Positions 8,846 to 17,069 of a DNA stretch of 23,542 nt are shown piece by piece. This DNA is from an uncultured Pseudorhodobacter sp. (GTDB lineage: Bacteria; Pseudomonadota; Alphaproteobacteria; Rhodobacterales; Rhodobacteraceae). The first letter of the stretch is position 1. Each line of letters starts with the position of its first letter. The position numbers and the translations under genes were made by a program. The DNA lies in contig CALEMZ010000401.1 in assembly GCA_937910975.1 (NCBI GenBank), positions 1 through 23,542 on the forward strand, in the 5' to 3' direction. The notes beneath the pieces are model-generated. The model was not told the DNA's origin, did not search any database, and saw only the letters and a program-made list of their open reading frames with translations.

Positions 8846-10241
8846 TCTTACCGGGGTTCATGCGGTTTTCGGGGTCGAGTGCGGCCTTAAGGCTGCGCAT
8901 CACATCCAGCGCCACCGGGTCTTTGCGCCGCGCCATCGAGGGGCGTTTGGACAGGCCGACGCCATGCTCGGCCGAGAAACTGCCGCGCAGGGCTTGCACC
9001 TCATCCTCCACCGCCTCGACCACCTGATCAGAAAGTGCGGGGTCATCGCGGCTGGGGAAAACGGTGTAATGCACATTGCCATCGCCAAGGTGGGCAACAC
9101 AGATATCTTCGGCGCCGGGGTCCAGATCGGGCAGGCGCGCGGCCATACGTTTGAGGAATATATCCACCTTATCCAGCGGCAGGGCGACATCGGTATCAAT
9201 CGAGGGCTTGCGGGCAAAGGTGATTTCGGCGGCCAGTTCGCGGCGCTCCCACATGACGCGGCGCTGCGCCTCGCTCTGGGCAATCTCGGCGTCCAGCACC
9301 ATGCCTGCCGCCATCATCTCGGCCAGCACCTCTTGCAAAAGCAGCGTCACCGGCACCTCGCCATCCGGGCCGGGGGTGGCGTCGCGCGGGGCGGTTGCCC
9401 CCACCTCCACCAGAATATTCACCGCTTGGCGCGGGGTGAAGGGCTGGCGAATATCGGGGCGCGCCTCGGCCAGCCTGCGCATATAGGTTTCGGGCATGTA
9501 TTCAAAGGCTTCCACAGCGCCGCCCGTCGCCTCGCGCAGCCGGTTCAGCAACACCAAAGCATCGGGCAGTGAACGTGCGGCCAGCGTGGCCGTGGCATAG
9601 GCCTTGGGGCGCGGCACCAGCTTCATCACCGCCGACGTGATGATCCCCAGCGTGCCCTCAGCCCCGATGAACAGGTTGCGCAAATCATAGCCGGAATTAT
9701 CCTTGTGCAGTTCGCTCATCAGGTTAAGCACGCGGCCATCGGCCAGCACCACCTCCAACCCCAGGCACAGCGCGCGGGTGGAGCCATAGCGCAGCACGTT
9801 TGACCCACCCGCATTGGTCGAAAGCACGCCCCCGATCATCGCAGAGCCGCGCGCACCAAACCACAGCGGAAAATAGAGCCCTTCCGCATCTGCCGCCGCA
9901 TGCAGCCGGTCAAGGATCACCCCTGCCTCGACCACCGCGATCCGCGCATCGGGGCAGATCTCACGGATGCGGTTCATCCGCTCGGTTGAGATCATTAGCC
10001 CACCGCGCGTCATGGCCCCGCCCACCAGCCCCGTGCGCCCGGAGATCGGCACAACCGCCACGCCGTGTTTGGCGGCAAGGCGCAGGACCGCGGAAACGTC
10101 TGCGGTATTGGCAGGGCGCACCACGGCCAGCGGGTCGGCGGTGTATTTTCCGGTCCAATCACCCACATGGCCCGCACAATCCGCGCCCGTCAGAACATGG
10201 GAGGCACCCAGAAGGGCGGTGAGTTCGGCAATCAGAGTCAT
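8826..10241 (-). CDS. FAD-binding oxidoreductase, GlcD/D-lactate dehydrogenase-like
   Basis: A 471-residue flavoprotein of the vanillyl-alcohol-oxidase superfamily. The N-terminal FAD-binding domain (about 35-215) contains VRPANTADVSAVLRLA and the PISGRTGLVGGA loop. The C-terminal oxidase domain has DICVAHLGDGNVHYTVFPS and FSAEHGVGLSKR, the pattern of D-2-hydroxyacid dehydrogenases such as D-lactate dehydrogenase (cytochrome), GlcD and D-2-hydroxyglutarate dehydrogenase. It should oxidise a D-2-hydroxy acid and pass electrons to a quinone, cytochrome or electron-transfer flavoprotein. The glcE and glcF partners of glycolate oxidase are not adjacent, so a stand-alone enzyme is more likely. The ribosome binding site before the ATG is weak. 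The gene ends inside the 3' end of the kinase-like gene. Confidence 0.88.
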   Translation of the reverse strand: MTLIAELTALLGASHVLTGADCAGHVGDWTGKYTADPLAVVRPANTADVSAVLRLAAKHGVAVVPISGRTGLVGGAMTRGGLMISTERMNRIREICPDARIAVVEAGVILDRLHAAADAEGLYFPLWFGARGSAMIGGVLSTNAGGSNVLRYGSTRALCLGLEVVLADGRVLNLMSELHKDNSGYDLRNLFIGAEGTLGIITSAVMKLVPRPKAYATATLAARSLPDALVLLNRLREATGGAVEAFEYMPETYMRRLAEARPDIRQPFTPRQAVNILVEVGATAPRDATPGPDGEVPVTLLLQEVLAEMMAAGMVLDAEIAQSEAQRRVMWERRELAAEITFARKPSIDTDVALPLDKVDIFLKRMAARLPDLDPGAEDICVAHLGDGNVHYTVFPSRDDPALSDQVVEAVEDEVQALRGSFSAEHGVGLSKRPSMARRKDPVALDVMRSLKAALDPENRMNPGKIIPDRA

Positions 10242-10314
10242 GTTTCGGGTCCATTCCGGGGCTAATTGGGCGCATCATGAACAGTTGCGCGCCGCAAGGG
10301 CAAGGGCCCAGACG

Positions 10315-10953
10315 TCAACCTTTGATGCGCGCCAAAAGCTCCAGCACCTTCGGCCCCATCGCCGCCACGATCCGCGCCACGCCCTCGGCATTGGGGTGGA
10401 TGCCATCGGGCTGCATGAAGGCCGGGTCTATCCCGCCTTCGGCTGTGGCGATGGGCGCGAAATAGACGGGCAGCAGCAGCGCATCATAACCCTCCGCCAG
10501 ATCAGGGTATATCGCCTCAAACTGCGCCTTATAGGCTGGGCCGTAATTACCTGGCGCAAGCATCCCCACCAGCAAAACAGGCAAACCCTTGGCGCGGGCC
10601 ATCTCCATGATTTGCGTCAGATTGCTGCGGGCGACCGATGGGTCCAGCCCGCGCAGCATGTCATTGCCGCCAAGATTGACGATCAGCGCCTGTGCCCCCA
10701 CGGCAAGCGACCATTCCAGCCGCGCGGCCCCGCCAGCTGTGGTATCGCCCGAAACGCCTGCGTTGATCAGGTTCACATCCGCGCCCTGAGCTGTTAGCCA
10801 CGCCTGCAATTGTGGCACAAGCCCCTCTTCCTGCGGCAAGCCGTAACCTGCCGTCAAACTGTCACCAAGCGCCAGAATATTGGCGCCCTGCGCGGCGACC
10901 GCGTTGCCTGCCAGGGAAAAGCTGAAAAACAACGTGAAAACAATGTTGCGCAT
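10315..10953 (-). CDS. tesA: SGNH-family arylesterase/thioesterase I, TesA-like, with signal peptide
   Basis: A 212-residue periplasmic esterase. A signal peptide is clear: MRNIV, a hydrophobic stretch to about residue 15, and cleavage after AVAA near residue 21. The SGNH catalytic blocks follow: GDSLTAGYG with Ser32, AGVSGD with Gly69, GGNDMLRG with Asn97 and DGIHPN with Asp183 and His186. Family members hydrolyse acyl-CoA thioesters, lysophospholipids and aryl esters. An alternative in-frame ATG at 11007 has AGGTG upstream but would give an awkward N-terminus before the signal peptide, so 10953 is chosen. It diverges from the ybbA-ybbP exporter genes with 52 bases between, as tesA does in E. 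coli. This repeated synteny suggests a shared role in envelope lipid or ester handling (inference). Confidence 0.92.
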   Translation of the reverse strand: MRNIVFTLFFSFSLAGNAVAAQGANILALGDSLTAGYGLPQEEGLVPQLQAWLTAQGADVNLINAGVSGDTTAGGAARLEWSLAVGAQALIVNLGGNDMLRGLDPSVARSNLTQIMEMARAKGLPVLLVGMLAPGNYGPAYKAQFEAIYPDLAEGYDALLLPVYFAPIATAEGGIDPAFMQPDGIHPNAEGVARIVAAMGPKVLELLARIKG

Positions 10954-11005
10954 TGCGCGTGCGGCCCCATATCCAAGGGCAAGGCAAGACCAAAGGGCAG
11001 ATTTC

Positions 11006-11704
11006 ATGACGACACCTATTCTGGCGCTGGAAAACGTAGCGCTGACACTCGCGGGCAATGCTGGCCCCGTGGACATTTTGCGCGGGATCACGCTGGAGGT
11101 CCAGCGCGGTGAAAGCCTTGGGCTGATCGGGCCGTCAGGGTCGGGCAAATCTTCGCTCCTTATGATCATGGGCGGGCTGGAACGCGCCACCTCTGGCCGG
11201 GTTGCCGCCCTTGGGCATGACCTGACCGCGATGGACGAGGACCAGCTTGCGCGCTTCCGCAGGGATAATATGGGGGTGGTGTTCCAATCTTTCCACCTGA
11301 TCCCCACGATGACCGCGCTGGAAAACGTGGCCTTGCCGCTGGAACTGGCAGGGACGCAGGATGCCTTTGGCCGGGCAGAGGCGGAATTGCAGGCCGTGGG
11401 GCTTGGCGCGCGGATGGATCACTACCCAAGCCAGTTGTCGGGGGGCGAACAGCAACGCGTGGCGCTTGCCCGCGCCGCCGCACCGCGCCCCGCAATCCTT
11501 TTGGCCGATGAGCCGACGGGAAACCTTGATGGCAAGAACGGCGCCGCGATCATGGACCTGCTCTTTGGCCTTCGCGACCGCCATGAGGCGACTTTGGTGA
11601 TGGTTACCCATTCCCCCGAACTGGCCGCGCGCTGCTCGCGCGTCATCCGCCTGAACGACGGGCAAATAGACCAAAGCCAAGACCAGGACCGGGGTGCGGC
11701 ATGA
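11006..11704 (+). CDS. ybbA: ABC transporter ATP-binding protein, YbbA/LolD-like
   Basis: A 232-residue ATPase. Walker A is GPSGSGKS (about 42-49), the Q-loop is VFQSFHL (about 92-98), the signature is LSGGEQQRVALARA (about 144-157) and Walker B is ILLADEPTGNLD (about 164-175), with the switch histidine in VTHSPEL. LSGGEQQR and ADEPTGNLD are typical of the LolD/MacB/YbbA group, which works with FtsX-type permeases rather than as importers. The start ATG at 11006 was chosen over an upstream in-frame start inside tesA because homology begins just after it; AAAGGG lies about 10 bases before it. It overlaps ybbP by ATGA. The transported substrate is unknown; the tesA neighbour hints at an envelope lipid or an enzyme product. 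Confidence 0.93.
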   Translation: MTTPILALENVALTLAGNAGPVDILRGITLEVQRGESLGLIGPSGSGKSSLLMIMGGLERATSGRVAALGHDLTAMDEDQLARFRRDNMGVVFQSFHLIPTMTALENVALPLELAGTQDAFGRAEAELQAVGLGARMDHYPSQLSGGEQQRVALARAAAPRPAILLADEPTGNLDGKNGAAIMDLLFGLRDRHEATLVMVTHSPELAARCSRVIRLNDGQIDQSQDQDRGAA

Positions 11705-14220
11705 GCCTTGGCCTAGCCTTCAAACTCGCCCGGCGCGAATTGCGCGGCGGCTTGCGCGGGTTTCGCGTGTTTCTGGCCTGTTTGACGCTGGGGGTCGCCG
11801 CGATTGCCGCCGTGGGCATGGTGCGTGCCGCGATTGAAGGGGGCTTGGCCGCGCAAGGGGCTGTGCTGCTGGGCGGCGATGCGCAAATGGAATTCACCTA
11901 TCGCAAAGCCTCTGCGGAGGAGCGAGCCTTCATGGCCACGCTGGCAACCGCCACCTCTGAGGTGATCGATTTTCGCTCCATGGCCGTGCTGAGCGAGGAT
12001 CGCGCGCTTACGCAGGTGAAGGCGGTGGATAGCGCCTATCCGCTGGTAGGCAGCGTGGTGCTGGACCCGGAAATGCCGCTGGCCACAGCGCTGGCGGTGC
12101 AAGACGGCCTGCCGGGTGCGGTGATGGACCGGGTGCTGGTAGACCGTTTGGGCCTTGCGCCCGGCGACCAGTTCTCCATGGGCACGCAGGCCTTTCGCCT
12201 GTCTGCCGTGCTGGTGACAGAGCCAGATAGCGCGACGGGCGGCTTTGGCCTTGGCCCGCGCACGCTGGTACTGACCGAAGGCTTGGAAAACTCTGGTCTG
12301 ATCGGGCCGGGAAGCCTGTTTGAATCTGAATATCGGCTGATATTGCCCGTGGGCGCGGATTTAGACGCGGCCAAGGCGCTGGCCGAAGCGGCGTTCCGCG
12401 ACAAAGGCCTGCGCTGGTCTGATAGCCGCCGGGCCACGCCGGGTGTGGCGCGCTTTGTCGAGCGGATCGGCTCGTTTCTGGTGCTGGTCGGGCTTGCCGG
12501 GCTTGCCGTGGGCGGGGTTGGGGTTTCGGCTGCCGTGCGCGCTTATCTGGAGGGCAAGACCGCCACGATTGCCACGCTCAAGACCCTCGGGGCCAGCGGG
12601 CGGACGATTTTTCAGACCTACCTGATCCAGATTGGTGTGCTGACGGGATTGGGCGTGGTGATGGGGCTTGTATTGGGCGCGGGCGTGCCGCTGGCGCTGT
12701 CGCCGATCATCAAGGCCTCGCTGCCCTTTCCGGTGGCCTTCGGGCTTTATCCCGCACCCTTGGCGGAGGCGGCGTTTTACGGTGTGGTGACGGCGTTACT
12801 GTTCACGCTCTGGCCCTTGGCGCGCACGCAAAATGTACGTGCGGCGGTGCTTTATCGCGGCGGCGAGGGCAAGGTGGCTTGGCCCAACTGGTCGCATTGG
12901 CTGGCGATGGTGGTGCTGGTGGCGCTGCTGATTGGCGGGGCGGCGCTGCTGTCCGGCCTCGCAACTCTGGCTCTTTGGGCGGCGGTTGGGGTCGTGGCGG
13001 CGCTGGGGCTTTTGTTTCTGGCAGCCCTTGGGCTGCGCCGGGCGGCGCGGGCGCTGGCGCGCTCAAAACTCGCGCGGGGGCGCGTGGGTTTGCGGGCCGC
13101 TTTGGCCGCGATTGGCGGGCCGCGCGATGAGGCGGCCTCGGTCATCTTGTCGCTGGGGCTGGGGCTGACGGTGTTGGCCGCCGTGGGCCAGATTGACGCC
13201 AACCTGCGCGGCGCGATTGAACGGGATTTGCCTGCCGTGGCGCCGTCATATTTCTTCGTCGACATTCAGAATGACCAAATCGAGGGTTTTCTTGAACGCA
13301 CGACCACAGATCCGGCCGTATCCAAAGTCGATACCGCGCCGATGCTGCGCGGTTTGCTGACAAAGATTAACGGAGTGGACGCGCGCGAAGTGGCGGGCGA
13401 GCATTGGATGGTGCGCAGCGACCGAGGCGTCACCTATACCGCCACCCTGCCAGAAGACACAAAGATAACCGCAGGCACATTTTGGGCCGCCGATTATACC
13501 GGCCCGCCACAGCTATCTTTTGCCCAGGAAGAGGCGGATGAGATTGGCTTGAAGCTGGGTGACAAAATGACGATCAATATCCTTGGCCGCGATATCGAGG
13601 CCACGATCACCAGCTTTCGCGCGGTAGATTTCTCCACCGGTGGGATGGGCTTTGTGATGATGCTGAACCCTAGCGCGCTGGCGGGTGCGCCCCATACCCA
13701 TATTGCCACAGTCTATTCGACCGAGGCGGCGGAGGCGCAGCTTTTGCGTGATTTGGCAGGGGCTTACCCCAATATCACCGCCGTGCGCGTGCGTGATGCA
13801 ATCAACCGCGTATCAGATGCACTCACGGCCATCGCCACGGCCACCGCCTGGGCTGCGGGAGCGACGCTCATTACCGGGTTTGTGGTGCTGATCGGGGCGG
13901 CGGCGGCGGGCGAAGGCGCGCGGGTTTATGAGGCAGCGATCCTCAAAACACTCGGGGCCAGCCGCGCGCAGATCATGGGCAGCTTTGCCCTGCGGGCGGG
14001 CCTGACCGGGGCGGCGGCAGGGGTTGTGGCCATTTTTGCGGGTGCTTTGGCCAGTTGGGCTGTGATGCATTTCGTGATGGATGTGGATTTCGTGTTTGAG
14101 CCTGTCTCGGCGCTGGCAATTGTGGGCGGCGGCGTGCTGGCCACGCTGCTTGCGGGGCTGGCCTTTGTCTGGCGCCCGCTTGCCGCGCGCCCCGCGCAGG
14201 TGCTTCGGGCGCAGGAATGA
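11701..14220 (+). CDS. ybbP: FtsX-family ABC permease, YbbP-like
   Basis: An 839-residue inner-membrane protein, the large YbbP type with a duplicated FtsX arrangement. One transmembrane helix lies near residues 20-40. A periplasmic domain follows, then an FtsX block at about 255-380 (LVLVGLAGLAVGGVGVSAAVRAYLEGK, then two more helices). A central pair of helices is near 400-450. A second extracytoplasmic domain precedes a last FtsX block at about 710-835, ending WRPLAARPAQVLRAQE. The motif YLEGKTATIATLKTLGAS and its later counterpart YEAAILKTLGAS are the coupling segments that contact the ATPase. The ATG overlaps the ybbA stop, so the two are certainly one operon. The complex probably extracts or moves a hydrophobic substrate at the inner membrane rather than importing one. 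Confidence 0.92.
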   Translation: MSLGLAFKLARRELRGGLRGFRVFLACLTLGVAAIAAVGMVRAAIEGGLAAQGAVLLGGDAQMEFTYRKASAEERAFMATLATATSEVIDFRSMAVLSEDRALTQVKAVDSAYPLVGSVVLDPEMPLATALAVQDGLPGAVMDRVLVDRLGLAPGDQFSMGTQAFRLSAVLVTEPDSATGGFGLGPRTLVLTEGLENSGLIGPGSLFESEYRLILPVGADLDAAKALAEAAFRDKGLRWSDSRRATPGVARFVERIGSFLVLVGLAGLAVGGVGVSAAVRAYLEGKTATIATLKTLGASGRTIFQTYLIQIGVLTGLGVVMGLVLGAGVPLALSPIIKASLPFPVAFGLYPAPLAEAAFYGVVTALLFTLWPLARTQNVRAAVLYRGGEGKVAWPNWSHWLAMVVLVALLIGGAALLSGLATLALWAAVGVVAALGLLFLAALGLRRAARALARSKLARGRVGLRAALAAIGGPRDEAASVILSLGLGLTVLAAVGQIDANLRGAIERDLPAVAPSYFFVDIQNDQIEGFLERTTTDPAVSKVDTAPMLRGLLTKINGVDAREVAGEHWMVRSDRGVTYTATLPEDTKITAGTFWAADYTGPPQLSFAQEEADEIGLKLGDKMTINILGRDIEATITSFRAVDFSTGGMGFVMMLNPSALAGAPHTHIATVYSTEAAEAQLLRDLAGAYPNITAVRVRDAINRVSDALTAIATATAWAAGATLITGFVVLIGAAAAGEGARVYEAAILKTLGASRAQIMGSFALRAGLTGAAAGVVAIFAGALASWAVMHFVMDVDFVFEPVSALAIVGGGVLATLLAGLAFVWRPLAARPAQVLRAQE

Positions 14221-14306
14221 AGTGAAATCCAAAAAGTCTGAATCCGGTTTTTCGGGTCTCAAGGCTTGCGATGCGGCGGGGCAGTTCTGGCGTTCTGGCG
14301 GCAATG

Positions 14307-14339
14307 GGGGGTGACACTACCCCCAGCCCCTGTGCTAAC
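14307..14339 (+). promoter_or_regulatory. Possible argE promoter with overlapping inverted repeat
   Basis: GTGACA (14311-14316) and GCTAAC (14334-14339) are 17 bp apart, a moderate match to a housekeeping promoter. GGGGGT-N6-ACCCCC (14307-14312 and 14319-14324) is a perfect inverted repeat over the -35 box. The argE ATG follows at 14367 with AGGAG at 14354-14358. The remaining bases of the 146-bp ybbP-argE gap show nothing else recognisable. Confidence 0.4.
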
Positions 14340-14366
14340 ACCCGTGGAAAAGCAGGAGACTAGACC

Positions 14367-15521
14367 ATGGAAATGCGCGCAATCCTTGAGCGCCTGATAG
14401 GGTTTGAAACCGTCAGTCATATGACCAATGTACCCTTGATGCGCTATGTCGAGGGCGTACTGGCCGAGGCCGGGATCGAGAGCACATTGATCTTTGACGA
14501 CAGCGGCGAAAAGGCCAATCTTTACGCCATTGTCGGCCCGCGCGATGTGTCGGGCGTGATCCTTTCGGGCCATGTCGATGTGGTCCCGGTGGAGGGCCAG
14601 GCCTGGACCCGCCCCCCCTTCGAGATGACACAAGAAGGCAGCCGGCTTTACGGGCGCGGCACCACCGATATGAAGGGCTTTGACGCCTGCGCGATTGCAC
14701 TGATGCTGCGCGCGGCGGGGCGCGATTTGAAAGTGCCGCTGATCCTCGCGCTAAGCCATGATGAGGAGGTGGGGTGCCGGGGTGTCGGTTCCATGATCGA
14801 CGCGATGGCGGCTTGGGATGTGGCCCCGCGCCTGTGTATCGTGGGCGAGCCGACCAGCATGGAGGCCGCGATTGGCCATAAGGGCAAGGTTGCACTCCAG
14901 ATCAGTTGCACGGGGCGTGCCGGGCATTCGTCGACCGCGCCCATGGCGCTCAACGCGATCCATCTGGCGATGGATTTCGGGGCAGCGGTGCGGGCATTAC
15001 AGGGGCGTGTGGCAGCCGAGGGGCCGTTTGATACCGAATATGACGTGCCTTATACCACGCTGCATCTGGGCAAGATCCATGGCGGGGTGCAGGTGAACGT
15101 GGTGGCCCATTCTTGCGTGATCGATATGGAAATCCGCTCGCTTGCAGGCCACGACCCTGCGCTGTTGATTGCCGAGTTGACGCGCGCAGCAGAGGCGATT
15201 GTAGCGCCCTTGCGGGGTGATTTTCCCGAGGCCGCGATCGAGATTGCGCGTTTGTGGGATTACCCCGGCCTTGGCACGCCCCCTGATGCGGCGGTGGTGA
15301 GCTTTGTCAAAGGGCTGACCGGGGGCAATGGCCATATGAAGGTGGCTTATGGCACCGAAGGCGGCATGTTTGCCCAGCGCCTTGGCCTGCCGACGGTGGT
15401 TTGTGGCCCCGGCGCGATGGCGCAGGGCCATATGCCGGATGAGTACGTGGAAATCGCTCAGTTGCAACGCTGTGAGGCGATGTTGGAGGCGTTGCTGGCG
15501 CGGTGCGAGGCCGGGTTCTGA
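14367..15521 (+). CDS. argE: Acetylornithine deacetylase (M20 metallopeptidase family)
   Basis: A 384-residue M20-family zinc hydrolase. Metal-binding and catalytic positions are in place: His69 and Asp71 in LSGHVDVVP, Asp101 in GRGTTDMKG, the Glu133-Glu134 pair in SHDEEVGCRG, and a C-terminal His in GPGAMAQGHMPDEYV. The dimerisation domain contains GHKGKVALQISCTGRAGHSS. ArgE removes the acetyl group from N-acetylornithine in arginine synthesis. Related M20 enzymes act on succinyl-diaminopimelate or other acyl amino acids, so the substrate is probable rather than proven. AGGAG about 8 bases upstream fixes the start. No other arginine gene lies nearby. Confidence 0.87.
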   Translation: MEMRAILERLIGFETVSHMTNVPLMRYVEGVLAEAGIESTLIFDDSGEKANLYAIVGPRDVSGVILSGHVDVVPVEGQAWTRPPFEMTQEGSRLYGRGTTDMKGFDACAIALMLRAAGRDLKVPLILALSHDEEVGCRGVGSMIDAMAAWDVAPRLCIVGEPTSMEAAIGHKGKVALQISCTGRAGHSSTAPMALNAIHLAMDFGAAVRALQGRVAAEGPFDTEYDVPYTTLHLGKIHGGVQVNVVAHSCVIDMEIRSLAGHDPALLIAELTRAAEAIVAPLRGDFPEAAIEIARLWDYPGLGTPPDAAVVSFVKGLTGGNGHMKVAYGTEGGMFAQRLGLPTVVCGPGAMAQGHMPDEYVEIAQLQRCEAMLEALLARCEAGF

Positions 15522-15556
15522 CGGGGCTTGTTGCGGATTGCGGATGCCTGCGGCGC

Positions 15557-15576
15557 GGATATTTTTGAATAGATGA
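15557..15576 (+). repeat. Gene-end repeat element, copy 1
   Basis: GGATATTTTTGAATAGATGA lies 36 bases after the argE stop, in the direction of argE. An identical 20-mer in inverse orientation lies at 22062-22081, just after the stop of the histone-deacetylase-like gene. The bases before it (GCCTGCGGCGC) are also similar to those before the second copy. Confidence 0.7.
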
Positions 15577-15601
15577 TATCAGGGCGTACCAAGAATTTTT
15601 A

Positions 15602-15679
15602 GCCGCGCGCGGGATTGCTTGTTCAGGTGGCAATGACCCGTGACTGATAAATCAAACGGGAGTCCTCTTTCCGCGCGGC
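15602..15679 (+). other. Possible folded RNA segment upstream of mnmH
   Basis: An 8-bp outer stem (GCCGCGCG 15602-15609 with CGCGCGGC 15672-15679) encloses two hairpins. These are ATTGC/GCAAT (15614-15618, 15630-15634) and CCCGT/ACGGG (15637-15641, 15656-15660), giving a three-way-junction layout. A further 6-bp hairpin, TGGCGG-CTTT-CCGCCA, lies at 15730-15745, 26 bases before the mnmH ATG. The fold is found by eye only. It does not match a tRNA or a riboswitch I can recall. Confidence 0.3.
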
Positions 15680-15771
15680 GGCGATCGGGTCTGGGTCGGC
15701 CTTGGCTGTAACGGGCAGTGCGCCTGCAATGGCGGCTTTCCGCCAGACAGTACTTGCGCTATGCGTGGCGC

Positions 15772-16821
15772 ATGGCTTTGACCCTTATCTCGCTGTCGCA
15801 GATTGCCGCGCTTGGCTTCGATGATATCATCGATGTGCGCGCGCCTGCCGAATATGCCGAAGATCACATTCCCGGCGCGATCAACCTGCCAGTGCTGGAT
15901 GATGCTCAGCGCGCCGAGGTTGGTACGATTTACAAGCAAGACAGCCCGTTTCGCGCCCGCAAGGTGGGGGCAGCACTGGTGGCCGCCAATGCGGCGCGGC
16001 ATTTGCAGGAGGCTTTGGCCGACAAGCCCGGCGGCTGGCGGCCCTTGGTCTATTGCTGGCGGGGGGGGCAGCGCTCTGGCGCGTTTGCATCTATTCTGTC
16101 GCAGATTGGCTGGCGGGTGGAACTGGTGGCCGGGGGCTACAAGACCTATCGCAATCTGGTGGTTGAGGCGCTTTATCGGCAGCCTCTCGCGGGGCGCGTG
16201 CTGGTGCTGGATGGCAATACCGGCTCGGCCAAGACCGCCGTGCTGGCGCGTCTGGCCGCGCGCGGGGTGCAAGTGTTGGACCTTGAGGGGTTGGCGCATC
16301 ATCGCGGATCGCTTTTTGGCGCGATGCCGGGGGGGCAACCCAGCCAGAAAGCGTTTGAAAGCGCGTTGGCGGCGGCGATCACCATTCTGGACCCGGAGCG
16401 TGTTCTGGTGGTGGAGGCTGAAAGCTCCAAAGTCGGAGAGCGCCGTTTACCTCCCGAGCTGTGGAAGGCCATGCAATCGGCCCCCCGCATAGCCGTGGCC
16501 GCCACGGTGACGGCGCGCGCGCAATATCTGGTGCGCGCTTACGGCGACCTGATCACCGACCCCGCGCGATTGTCGGATATCATCGGACGGCTCAAACCCG
16601 CCCATTCCGCTGAGCAGATTGAGGTGTGGCAGGGCATGGCGACGGCAGGGCAATTTGAGGCATTGGCAGGCGATTTGATGGCCCGCCATTACGACCCCCG
16701 CTATGACAAGCACCGCGCGCGCAGTGCAGCCCCGCTGGTGGAGCTGCACACCGAATGCCTGAATGATGCGGGGCTGGAAGCACTGGCCGACCAACTCGCC
16801 GCACAGATCGCCCTTTTGTAG
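15772..16821 (+). CDS. mnmH: tRNA 2-selenouridine synthase (SelU/MnmH)
   Basis: A 349-residue protein. An N-terminal rhodanese domain (about 5-130) is marked by FDDIIDVRAPAEYAEDHIPGAINLP and by Cys95 in LVYCWRGGQRSG. A P-loop domain follows, beginning LDGNTGSAKTAVL (148-155). The enzyme replaces sulphur by selenium at the wobble 2-thiouridine of Lys, Glu and Gln tRNAs, through a geranylated intermediate, using selenophosphate. The Walker A run reads GNTGSAKT, with Ala where the classical pattern has Gly. The start at 15772 fits the family N-terminus, but no ribosome binding site is evident, and an in-frame GTG at 15718 cannot be excluded. The selenophosphate synthetase gene selD is not in the window, so use of selenium is inferred from the family. 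Confidence 0.92.
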   Translation: MALTLISLSQIAALGFDDIIDVRAPAEYAEDHIPGAINLPVLDDAQRAEVGTIYKQDSPFRARKVGAALVAANAARHLQEALADKPGGWRPLVYCWRGGQRSGAFASILSQIGWRVELVAGGYKTYRNLVVEALYRQPLAGRVLVLDGNTGSAKTAVLARLAARGVQVLDLEGLAHHRGSLFGAMPGGQPSQKAFESALAAAITILDPERVLVVEAESSKVGERRLPPELWKAMQSAPRIAVAATVTARAQYLVRAYGDLITDPARLSDIIGRLKPAHSAEQIEVWQGMATAGQFEALAGDLMARHYDPRYDKHRARSAAPLVELHTECLNDAGLEALADQLAAQIALL

Positions 16822-16830
16822 CGCGGCGTT

Positions 16831-17067
16831 TCAGGCTGGCTGGCGCAGGGGCAAGACAATCTCGATCACCGGGCCTTTGCCATCCATGCTGATCTTGATT
16901 TTCGCATCCATACTATTGGACAACCGCCACGCAAGCACCTTACAGCTGTACCAGCCCATAATAGGCACCAGATACAGAAAGCCCCGCCGCATCGGGGTGT
17001 AAGTGATATCGGCGCACCAGACCTGGTCCGAAATCCCGCGACCACCTCTCTCGGCGCGGTCTGGGTT
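16831..17067 (-). pseudogene. Remnant of an IS3-family transposase (OrfB), truncated at both ends
   Basis: On the minus strand an open frame ending with TGA at 16831-16833 encodes DQVWCADITYTPMRRGFLYL and then WRLSNSMDA, over 16903-17028. This is the start of the DDE integrase core of IS3-family OrfB, with the first catalytic Asp in ADITY. The preceding and following parts of the transposase are absent. The usual MDW is MGW here, another sign of decay. After MDA the frame continues with an unrelated tail, KIKISMDGKGPVIEIVLPL, of unknown source. No terminal inverted repeats were found. It lies directly after the AbrB-family gene, so an old insertion followed by deletion is likely. Confidence 0.75.
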
Positions 17068-17069
17068 GG

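Noticed and set aside
15602..15679. tRNA-like shape, possibly a selenocysteine tRNA because of the 8-bp end stem and the neighbouring mnmH
   Set aside because: There is no T-arm GTTCGA sequence, no anticodon stem with a UCA loop, no long variable arm and no CCA context, and the total length is too short.
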